From positions 1,073,001-1,087,500 of the forward strand of contig WPIO01000015.1 of assembly GCA_009760855.2 (NCBI GenBank): DNA of 14,500 nt, read 5' to 3'. The translations under genes and the position numbers were made by a program. Under the pieces are notes generated by a model. It had not been told where the DNA came from. It saw only the letters and a list, made by a program, of their open reading frames with translations, and searched no databases. Below are positions 1 through 6,534 of this stretch, piece after piece. Origin of the DNA: Cristatella mucedo. Taxonomy: Eukaryota > Bryozoa > Phylactolaemata > Cristatellidae. Each line of letters starts with the position of its first letter. Within the stretch, counting starts at the first letter, position 1.

Positions 1-602
1 AGCCACTAGGCCACTGCAGCTGGTGAAAAATATGGCTTCGAAGCTAGTTAACAAATCCCAGAGGGCTGACCATGTGTGTACTTTTGTGAAGGAGCTTCGA
101 TGGCTTCCAGTTGATCAACGGATGCACAGTAAAGTTCTTACGATGACCCACAAGGCCCGATACGGCTTGGCTCCTTCATACTTATCTGAACTGCCGTACC
201 AATTTTAGCCTCCTCTTGCCCTCAGATCATGTATGGACAAGAAATTAGCTGTTCCATTCCTCCCCTTGAAAACCGTTGGTGGCAGAAGCTTTTGATCTGC
301 AGGTCGTAGGCTGTGGAGCTTACTTCCACAATCCTTATGCAACGACAACTACTTACCTGCTTCCGCCTATGGCACATCCTTTTCTGCCGTCCTGAGCTGC
401 TACTTCCATTTTGCTTACTACCTCAATAGCTCACTTGACTTAGCTATGCTTCTTGCTTTCTCTTTGCTGCGTGAGATGAAATCTGTTGACTTCCGAATGC
501 TTACCGCAAGCCGCTTAGGCTTTGAATGCGCTACAGAGAACTCTCTTGCTTAACACTCACATAGTTTTGTGGCTTTGTGGAGTTACAGGCAGAGATACAC
601 AC
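1..602 (+). mobile_element. LINE-family B remnant, copy 1 (RT C-terminal region and 3' end)
   Basis: The first ~208 bases read in one frame as the region after the polymerase core of an L2/CR1-type reverse transcriptase: LQLVKN, then RWLPVDQR, then GLAPSYLSEL. The same landmarks in the larger LINE copy near 8300-8480 are [14 protein letters not shown] and MAPAYLSD. A stop follows at 206-208, and homology continues beyond it with further damage. From about 142 to 602 the DNA is closely similar to 1555-2015, so this is a second copy of one LINE family, distinct from the L2-type copies elsewhere in the window. The 5' side runs off the window. It is a dead fragment without the catalytic core. Confidence 0.75.
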
Positions 603-688
603 ATGTCACATATGCATTGACCAACTTAGATGTGGAACCCCTGTCTAAGCAGGCACAAATCCTTGCAACGTTACCTTGCTACTAGTAG

Positions 689-775
689 CCATACTTGACT
701 GTGGAGCTATGTGATCGTCTAGTAAAAAGTTTCTTTCGAACAAGACATCCAGATTGCATGCAGATCTTACAGGAG
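689..775 (+). CDS. Candidate 29-codon exon, possibly of the JMY-like gene
   Basis: The 87 bases between a pyrimidine-rich ACTAGTAG and the donor-like GAG|GTATGC are open in one frame and use both borders in phase 0. The peptide contains VELCDRLVKSFF and ends ILQE. An in-frame stop sits directly at the acceptor. The length and phase equal those of the better-supported exon at 2054-2140, so joining the two would keep the frame. I do not recognise the sequence as a conserved part of JMY or WHAMM, and it is less charged than the coiled coil that follows. It could be a lineage-specific exon, an exon of something else, or chance. Confidence 0.25.
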
Positions 776-1539
776 GTATGCTGGCTGAGCTCATATTACA
801 AGACATTGGTTTTCCTATTTCTGAGTAACGTTTGGTTTGCTCATAGCTTGTAAGTTGGTTGTATCGTGTTTAGGGCCATTTAAGTGCAAATGTCAGCAAT
901 TCATCCAGCAAGGGAGATGAGAGAGTTCGACATGCTGCAAGGTAGTGAGGGATCAAACCACAGTAATGGCTGCATGTCGTCTGCACAAAAAGGACCGCCC
1001 ATATTGCGCTAGGTCATTACATCGGCAAAGGGGAGAGTATAAATTGCGAAAAGAAGTTGACCAAGCAGAAAATAGATTTCAAGCTTTTTAAGCTATCCAG
1101 TCATGCATGCAAGTGGTTCACGACCTCCCCTTTCTCCATGTCTTTGGGCCGTGCACCGCGAACCACGGACTTGTTATTGAATAATGCAATGGAGTCATCA
1201 TGTTGGACGTTTGTCAAAGAAAGCAGAGGAAACTAGTAGTGTTGTGTTTTGCCCTTTGGCATCTGTGCTACTGTGCTGGATCTGGCGATGTTTGCCTTGC
1301 TGGATCTTCTGCCAAGTGAGCGTTCCACATGAATGTGTTTACGTCAAGGTCCTGGATGTATCTTTGTGTCGAATATGTTCTTTTCTGCTACTGACTCTCA
1401 GCTTTGGCTGGCTTCCACTATCATGTGTAATGAGCTATGCCATATGTACTGTCCCTTGTCTCTGAGAACTCATATAGACCTCTTGAGCATGGGTGTGTGT
1501 GTGTGCCTATGTACCCAAACTTAATGAATCATCTGGCAT
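776..1539. other. Non-coding stretch between the two LINE-B copies
   Basis: No gene or repeat is firmly supported. An open stretch from about 917 to 1093 encodes a charged peptide including HKKDRPYCARSLHRQRGEYK and KLRKEVDQAENRFQ before a stop. It has a weak AG at 970 (aaaccacag) and no clear donor. This could be a degraded exon. The ORFs at 1184-1524 look like chance open frames. A short GT repeat lies around 1494-1503. Confidence 0.35.
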
Positions 1540-2030
1540 TGACGAATCGAGCAAGTTCTTATGCTGACCCACAAGGCTCGCCAAGGCTTGGCTCTTTCGT
1601 ACCTAGCTGAACTGCTGCACCAGTTTCAGCCTCTTCATGCCCTCAGGTCCTGTGTGGACAATAAATTAGGTGTTCCATTCCTCCGCTTAAAGACCGTTGG
1701 CGACAGAAGCTTTAGCTCTGCAGGTCCTAGGCTGTGGAACTCGCTTCCACAATTCTTACACAACGACAACTACTCTCCTGCTGCCGACTATGGCTTATCC
1801 TTTTCAGTAGTCCTGAGCTGCTACTTCCACGCTACTCACTACCTCAACTGATCTCCTGACTCTGCTATGCTTCCCACTTTCTCTTTGATGCATGAGATGA
1901 AGTCTGTTGGCTACCGAATGCGTACCGAAAGCTGCTTAGGCTGTGAGTCGCTATACAAAACTCTCTGTGTAACACCCACATAGTCTTTATGGTTTTGTGG
2001 AGTTACAGACGGATATACTTTACATTACAT
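1540..2030 (+). mobile_element. LINE-family B remnant, copy 2
   Basis: Bases 1555-1851 encode the last part of a LINE reverse transcriptase, with HKARQGLALSYLAELL, KTVGDRSFSSAGPRLWNSLP and a stop at 1849-1851. The pattern [18 protein letters not shown] in the L2-type copy near 8565-8620 is the equivalent site. The similarity to 142-602 covers the coding end and the 3' untranslated part, through the shared phrase GGAGTTACAG near 1999-2008. This copy keeps a longer open frame than copy 1, which has a stop and small changes. It is truncated on its 5' side at about 1540. Its 3' end lies only about 25-45 bases before the acceptor of the 2054-2140 exon. Confidence 0.75.
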
Positions 2031-2053
2031 TTCAAGTGCTGCTTACATTGTAG

Positions 2054-2140
2054 AGTGAACAGATCTTTCGAGTTGAAAAAAAGGCCGAGGAAGTTGCAAG
2101 GAAGAAGGAAGAATTTGAGAAGCATCACAAGGTGGCCCTG
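2054..2140 (+). CDS. JMY: JMY/WHAMM-like protein, coiled-coil exon
   Basis: This 29-codon exon encodes a highly charged helix (VEKKAEEVARKKEEFEKHHK) from the coiled-coil region that precedes the polyproline/WH2 end in JMY and WHAMM. These proteins activate the Arp2/3 complex and can nucleate actin. The acceptor is TTGTAG at 2048-2053, after a pyrimidine-rich stretch; an in-frame TAG at 2051-2053 limits the exon. A second AG at 2062 would shorten it by three codons. The donor is CTG|GTACGC. The choice of donor is supported by family spacing: joined to 5659 in phase 0, there are 22 residues between the HH pair and the ER of QER, equal to the spacing I recall for vertebrate JMY. The frame would remain open to 2464 if the intron were retained. 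WHAMM is the alternative name. Confidence 0.72.
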
Positions 2141-2464
2141 GTACGCTTGCTGCTGACATTGACTTTGCTGTCCTCGGTGTATGCACTTACTCTCGGTACT
2201 ACATTTGTCTCCCCCGTCTTTCCTTGGGCTGCTAAGGTGGCCTTTGTTGGTCCGTCTTCGAAGGACGAGTCATCTGCGCTTCACCTGCTCCAGCGGAGTA
2301 TGATAGTACCATTCGTGGCCCCATGCTTTGAGCAACGGCCATCTAGACGTCTTCCGGCTTGCTGTGTAAAGCAATCAGCCCGTTATAAGTATAGGGAACA
2401 TAAAGCATATGGATTGAATAAAATGAAGAGACCATCGCTGCTAAAGTCAGTGGAAATGGCCTAG

Positions 2465-3460
2465 TTAGTATGACTCGTGCCTATGGTTTTGTAAGCTGCA
2501 GACTTTACTCCCTAGCACGGTACGGCAGGTTCTTTCTCTCTAGCGCCACAGTATTCCTTTTGGGATTTTAGTGTAATATATTTTTAATGTGGTGCTGGTT
2601 CAGTTGTGTAAGTAAAGACTGCCACAGAACTGGTAGAACATGCAGAAGTTGCAAAAATGAGCAGGCAAGTATTTCACCATTGGTTACAACACTTTTTTTA
2701 AGATGGTGTCAGTAGCCAAAGCCCTGGATATATCATTAATTAGTTCCATTACTTTCATGGCTCTCATATCCTGCTGCAATTGGCATTCATTGTTTTCAGA
2801 AAATGAGCTGCCCTTTTGTCCTTGACAAGATTCGTTACTCGCAGTTGACGATCTATCAGGTCTCATGATTTTTACCCTATTTAGGAGCTTAATGCATGCC
2901 ATTCGGTCAGGATGGTATCGTTGAAGTGAACCGATCGATGTGCCAAGCAATGCATCTAGCAGTGACTATGTGCATTCCATGGTGGGGGATCCACCGCCAG
3001 GGAAGGCAGGGAAGAAAGGCAGAGCAAGAAGGAGCACAGCTTTCCGAGTGTACGGTGCTAAAGGAGACAGAGTTATAGTGCCAACTTCAGAAGGTCTGCT
3101 TCAGCAGATTGTATGTGTAAAGTGCTTAGAAAGACATTAAGTACTCACAAGCTGTTATTAAGAGAGGCTCTAGTTTATACTATCCTTGATGTTCCTGAAT
3201 TTATGCACTGACAACTGTCCTTCTATTATTTGTTACTGGCAACTAGTTCCTTCAACTTAATGACAAGAGTTTGACCATCTATAGCAGCCACCAGCCAAGC
3301 TGACCCGAGAGCATAGGTTTATGGCAGAGATTGGAGAGGAGGGAAATGTGATGACCTGAGAAGATTATGCAAGACCAACGAGGGACCTGATAGCAGGTCG
3401 AAACAATATTTGAACTGAAACCCATTACAGGGAAGCAGGTGGCTCTTGAAGTTATCATGA
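2465..3460. other. Intronic stretch with one unassigned coding-looking segment
   Basis: No repeat family was recognised. Bases 2928-3139 are open in one frame and give a protein-like composition: SNASSSDYVHSM, then a Pro/Lys/Arg-rich patch (DPPPGKAGKKGRARRS), then FRVYGAKGDRVIVPTSEG. It ends at a stop at 3137-3139, and a TGA closes the frame upstream at 2924-2926. It has no good acceptor. The minus strand is also open over 2684-2950. Neither peptide was recognised. This could be an alternative exon, a retro-copy fragment or chance. Confidence 0.3.
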
Positions 3461-3465
3461 CTATC

Positions 3466-3620
3466 TTTAAATATATAATATATATATAATTCATTTGTAT
3501 AGCTCCCTAAGAGAACTTAATCTCTATTCAGGGGCTTCACATATGCCACAGGGGATTGAGCCCACGAACTCTGCTAGACCTTAGTTGGGGCGATCGCCTT
3601 AACCACTGGACCAAACCTGC
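3466..3620 (-). mobile_element. tRNA-headed SINE with an L2-type tail (SINE family 1)
   Basis: Read on the minus strand, it opens with a pol III A box (TGGTCCAGTGGTTAAGG, complement of 3597-3613). About 50 bases later comes a B box (GGCTCAATCCCC, complement of 3551-3562), the spacing of a tRNA promoter. A family body follows, CTGTGGCATATGTG, which is also seen at 12843-12857. The tail AGAGATTAAGTTCTCTTAGG matches the LINE 3' end near 8887-8906, and the copy finishes in an AT-rich run at about 3466-3490. It does not fold as an intact tRNA, so a SINE is preferred. No target duplication was identified. Confidence 0.8.
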
Positions 3621-3697
3621 TCGGCATGAAAAAACCTGTTTCTAACAAAAACCTGTCATGTTTCTCAAGAGCCTTATGCATAAACGTATCTTTTATG

Positions 3698-3741
3698 GTG
3701 ATTACCACGGTTGTGATTACCGTGGTCATTTGGTGATTACC
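3698..3741. repeat. Three GTGATTACC repeats with an embedded hairpin
   Basis: GTGATTACC occurs at 3698-3706, 3713-3721 and 3733-3741. ACCACGGT (3704-3711) and ACCGTGGT (3719-3726) form a perfect 8-bp inverted repeat around a 7-base loop. It lies about 70 bases left of the hAT-type element and outside its target duplication. Function is unknown. Confidence 0.5.
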
Positions 3742-3802
3742 CCGAGAGCAAAGTAGTATCAGCGACTCCTTGTTTATGAGTAGTAGGCATTAGACCGTGA
3801 AA

Positions 3803-3810
3803 CATTAGAC
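3803..3810. repeat. Left 8-bp target-site duplication of the hAT element
   Basis: CATTAGAC abuts the left CAGAGG end and is repeated exactly at 4678-4685 after the right CCTCTG end. A further copy of the same word at 3789-3796 lies 14 bases upstream. Confidence 0.85.
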
Positions 3811-4113
3811 CAGAGGTCGGCCAAGGTTTCGGACTACTAGGCCATTTCAGGAGGTCAAGATTGCACACTAGCCCAGATGAAACCGAACCGCCGGCCGCTG
3901 GAGTGGGCACGGCCAGACGAACAAACAAACAAAAAGCCACAACTGACGCACAGACAAGCTCGGCAATTATAGAGGTAGACCTTCATCACCCCAACCACCC
4001 ATGCTCTTCTGTTCATACAAGCACCTGGCATCAGTTCTAAAAATAAACATGGGCAACAGCTTGAACTGCATCCAGCAGTAATGAAGGGGAACAAAACCGC
4101 GACAATTCAATTA

Positions 4114-4220
4114 CTAACCATTCGATCGTGCTTCTTTTGCACCAAATGTAAAGTGCCTAGAAAGAGATTGAGTTCTCTCTAGGGTGCTGTATCAAATGTA
4201 ATATTATTATTATAATTATT
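4114..4220 (+). mobile_element. L2-type LINE 3' tail, 107 bp, nested in the hAT element
   Basis: The segment starts at CTAACCATTCGATCG and ends in an (ATT)n-like run. Its core, GTAAAGTGCCTAGAAAGAGA, matches the LINE 3' end near 8872-8891, and the complement of the LINE tail near 11484-11503 matches as well. The uninterrupted sister repeat at 4548-4600 reads straight through CAACTCAATTAGGCCGGATCC. Here the same site is split, with AATTA on both sides (4109-4113 and 4221-4225). This shows the empty site and a short target duplication. It is a severely 5'-truncated insertion. Confidence 0.8.
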
Positions 4221-4547
4221 AATTAGACAGGATCCAACTATAAATAACTAGGGTGGCTTTAGGCCACATTGGAGTGCTAGCTAGGGCTTATCTGGCATAA
4301 AGGCCGGATTTTGCCGACCTCTGCGTTAACACTTTCTGGCAAAAATCTGTCACGGCTAAGGGCTGCCACCTCCGTGGCCGTGCGAAAAGCAAAATCGAAG
4401 TTCTAAAATCATACTGCAAAACTCGCGAAGCAAAATCAAGCACAGTAACAGTTAGCTCTCAACTCAAAGCAAAAAGTGGCCGAGAGACGGCTCATGCCTC
4501 GAAAACTCGTTAGTTGGGATACTCGTAAGTCAAAGTACAACTATAGT

Positions 4548-4677
4548 GAAGGGGAAGAAAACAGGTGACAACTCAATTAGGCCGGATCCATCAATAAATC
4601 ACTAGGGGGCCGCTAAGCCGGATTGGAGCACTAGCTAGGCCGGATCTGGCCTAAAGGCCGAAGTTTGCCGACCTCTG
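4548..4677. repeat. Second copy of the hAT right-end repeat
   Basis: This direct repeat matches 4083-4108 plus 4221-4323. Both copies run from GAAGGGGAA-AAAAC through GGATCC, AATAAATCACTAGG or its variant, GGAG-GCTAGCTAGG and GGCC to TTGCCGACCTCTG. The inner copy is followed by CGTTAACA, for which no matching left-hand duplication was found. The outer copy is followed by the true duplication CATTAGAC. Confidence 0.75.
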
Positions 4678-4685
4678 CATTAGAC
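4678..4685. repeat. Right 8-bp target-site duplication of the hAT element
   Basis: CATTAGAC follows the right terminal CCGACCTCTG and matches 3803-3810 at all eight positions. This fixes the outer borders of the element. Confidence 0.85.
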
Positions 4686-5083
4686 CAAAGCACACAGAAC
4701 GAATGCACCCAAGTAATATAATGCCTTTTACGATCACGTTTTCATAAATCAGTGTATGAAACCAAAAATTAACGAGAGAAAGCAGCTTCGATCCTTAAAA
4801 TGTTTATAAAAATTAAAGGATCTCCCCATTTTCCACGCCACCTTGAAAAAGGCTGCATATTTTATGTTTTTGGAGGCTCTTGGACAAGTGGTCATAGTGA
4901 CAATTGAAAATAACATATGGTATGATATATGATATATAATAGCATAGGATATGATATATGATTAAAAAAATATGAAAATAGCAGTGCACCCGCTATGCTC
5001 GTTTCCTAGCATAATGCTTTCTTTTGCCAATCGTCATGCCTGAGACAATCTAGTGGACTGCCTTACTAAGGGCCAAATCGTAG
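4686..5083. other. Intronic stretch without a recognised gene
   Basis: Nothing coding is seen. It holds an imperfect palindrome at about 4790-4821 (GATCCTTAAAAT against AAAATTAAAGGATC) and the AT-rich repeat at 4913-4976. Confidence 0.5.
4913..4976. repeat. AT-rich degenerate (ATATG)n simple repeat
   Basis: Repeated TATGATATATGATATA-type units run from about 4913 to 4976, ending in a short A run. It is a low-complexity intronic repeat. Confidence 0.6.
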
Positions 5084-5293
5084 AATCGCCAAGTCGCAGA
5101 CCGTGCATCGTGTTGTCGTGCGAGTCAGCATCGTGAGAGCTGGATAGGTCTTACTATGCAATGGCTTGCTAAAGCCTCTGGGCTGCTGCTTAAAAAACTG
5201 TCTATAAAGCAAGAGCTCTTCTGGGGAGGTGGAAAAACGTCATTGCGCGATTGGGTGTACGAAAGAGCAGCAAAGGACTATGGGCAAGCTAAG
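5084..5293 (+). other. Open segment ending at a consensus splice donor
   Basis: Seventy codons are open after a TAG at 5081-5083 and end at AAG|GTAAGT (donor at 5294), a full-consensus 5' splice site. There is an ATG at 5156. The peptide includes LLLKKLSIKQELFWGG and DWVYERAAKDYGQAK. Another frame of the same DNA gives HCAIGCTKE, vaguely like the start of a THAP zinc finger, but the rest of such a domain is not seen. JMY-family spacing between the 2054 and 5659 exons leaves no room for it in the main transcript. It may be an alternative first exon, an exon from another insertion, or chance. Confidence 0.25.
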
Positions 5294-5658
5294 GTAAGTC
5301 TCACCTTTGGTAAGTGGCTCTAATGCTACCAAGAGCCGAATCCCGATAAAAAAGTGGCACTCCTGTTCACTAAGTAATTCTTGAGAAGATGGGTTTCGAG
5401 CCGGTAGCCGACTTGCAGCCTACGTTCCTAGACGAGGAGCAAACTGCCTGAGTGTGGTTGGTGTCTAGTGACCAGCAAGAAATCCTAATGGGTAGAAAGG
5501 GTTGATCTTGAATATTGAGGCTCTACCCACTATGTTAGGTGACTCAGCCCTGCTGGCAAGCGTGCAGACGTGCGACCTCTGGATTCCAAAGCGATCGAGC
5601 CGTGTTTACGTGCTCGTACTGCTTTGTGCTTGCTTCACTTTGGCATTATATCTCGCAG

Positions 5659-5754
5659 AAACTGAGTGAACGCAAAACAAAGGCCGAAAGTCAGAAAAAC
5701 GATGTGCTTCAGGAGCGAAAGAAAGCCCTCGACAGAATAAAGGCATACAAACAG
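5659..5754 (+). CDS. JMY: JMY/WHAMM-like protein, second coiled-coil exon
   Basis: Thirty-two codons start after the pyrimidine-rich acceptor TATCTCGCAG and end at the donor CAG|GTGATG. The peptide is a charged helix whose second half, VLQERKKALDRIKAYKQ, closely follows the QER..LDR...KQ pattern that I recall from vertebrate JMY just before its linker to the polyproline tract. Both borders are phase 0. The preceding exon ends HHKVAL and the next begins KSFVKG, so A-B-C joins without a frame change. The frame is also open outside the exon, from 5539 to 6003, so intron retention would not stop at once. Confidence 0.78.
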
Positions 5755-6034
5755 GTGATGCTCTCATCTCGCAATCGATCAGTTCTGCTTGACCGTGCCT
5801 GTAATTCGGAGCTTTGTGTGTACATCCGAACATGGCTGCCGCCTGCCCACCCCGACCCCCGTGCCCCATCCTTTGCACGAAGCTTGAGAGTCGTTGCTGG
5901 CTGCCTTCTCGAGCCTCTCGCTACCCAACTCGCTTTTGCCTTTCTGTTCCTGCCCTCTCGTGCACTGTTTTACCGACTTCCTGTTGTTTCTGGCCGCCGC
6001 TAAAGCCTACTAATGCACACCCCCCCCCCATTGT
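5755..6034 (+). other. Start of intron 2, before the LINE copy
   Basis: This GC- and pyrimidine-rich stretch has a run of ten C at 6020-6029 directly before the first recognisable LINE endonuclease residues. No gene was recognised. It may include unrecognised 5' LINE sequence, because the exact 5' border of the element cannot be seen. Confidence 0.4.
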
Positions 6035-6037
6035 TAT

Positions 6038-6528
6038 GCATGGTCGCATTGGCGATCTTTGTGTGCACGAATGACACGAGTGTGTCGTTGAGGATAATTT
6101 TGAGATTGTAGAACGTTTATCCGTGCAGGCGATCACTATGCTATGTTTGCCGTCAACATCGTCTTGCATTCGTCTGTCTCCATCTTGTGCGCTGACCTCG
6201 TGATCACCAATCTCGTGGTACCAAATCCTCCTTTATCTCAGATTTCTCCGATCTCATTTCGATTCTGTGTGCAAGAAATCGATCCTTCCTCGTTATGGGT
6301 GATTTCAACGTTCACTTTGATAACTTATCTGACGCTTTCAGCACCGAATTTCGTACATTGACAGACTCATTATCTCTTGTGGCTCATGTGCATGGCCCTA
6401 CCCACATCAAGGGTCACACACTCGACCAAATTTTCTCATATAACTGCACTTTGTCATCACCAGTTATCACCAAATCCTGCTTATCTGACCACATGCAGAT
6501 CTCATTCAATCTACAGTGTGTGCCCACA
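6038..6528 (+). pseudogene. LINE endonuclease domain fragment
   Basis: The first recognisable part, HGRIGDLCVHE, is followed by a TGA at 6071-6073 where a family member would read on, then HECVVEDNFEI. The frame then moves to MFAVNIVLHSSVSILCA (from about 6143) and again to SFISDFSDLISILCARNRSF. From 6295 it is clean: MGDFNVHF carries the GDFN motif with its metal/active-site region, GHTLDQIF follows, and CLSDHMQISF holds the SDH catalytic His site at 6484-6492. The domain's N-terminal third is absent. The product would be inactive. Confidence 0.8.
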
Positions 6529-6534
6529 TTCTCC

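Larger units (their letters stand above)
3811..4677. mobile_element. hAT-type non-autonomous DNA transposon (composite MITE)
   Basis: The left end reads CAGAGGTCGGCCAAGG; the complement of the right end reads CAGAGGTCGGCAAACTTCGG. Eleven terminal bases are identical, and they match the CAGNGGTCGGCAAA ends typical of many animal hAT elements. The 8-base word CATTAGAC flanks both sides (3803-3810 and 4678-4685), the duplication size of the hAT superfamily. No transposase frame is present, so the copy would need an enzyme made elsewhere. The right-hand ~130 bases occur twice, at 4083-4323 (interrupted) and 4548-4677, so the element is internally duplicated or two copies are merged. A LINE 3' tail is inserted at 4114-4220. 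It sits inside intron 1. Confidence 0.85.
2141..5658 (+). other. Intron 1 of the JMY-like gene
   Basis: The interval is bounded by CTG|GTACGC and TCTCGCAG, about 3.5 kb. It contains the SINE at 3466-3620, the hAT-type element at 3811-4677 with a nested LINE tail, an AT-rich simple repeat and two unassigned coding-looking stretches, listed separately. The flanking exons join in phase 0, so the intron does not interrupt a codon. Extent is inferred from the splice calls. Confidence 0.65.

Noticed and set aside
2684-2950. Minus-strand 88-codon open frame in intron 1
   Set aside because: Protein-like composition, but no recognised domain or splice signals; kept only as a remark under the intronic stretch.
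5245-5293. THAP zinc-finger start (HCAIGC)
   Set aside because: Only the first Cys pair is suggested; no FHxFP, Trp or later Cys-x2-His was found in the following DNA.
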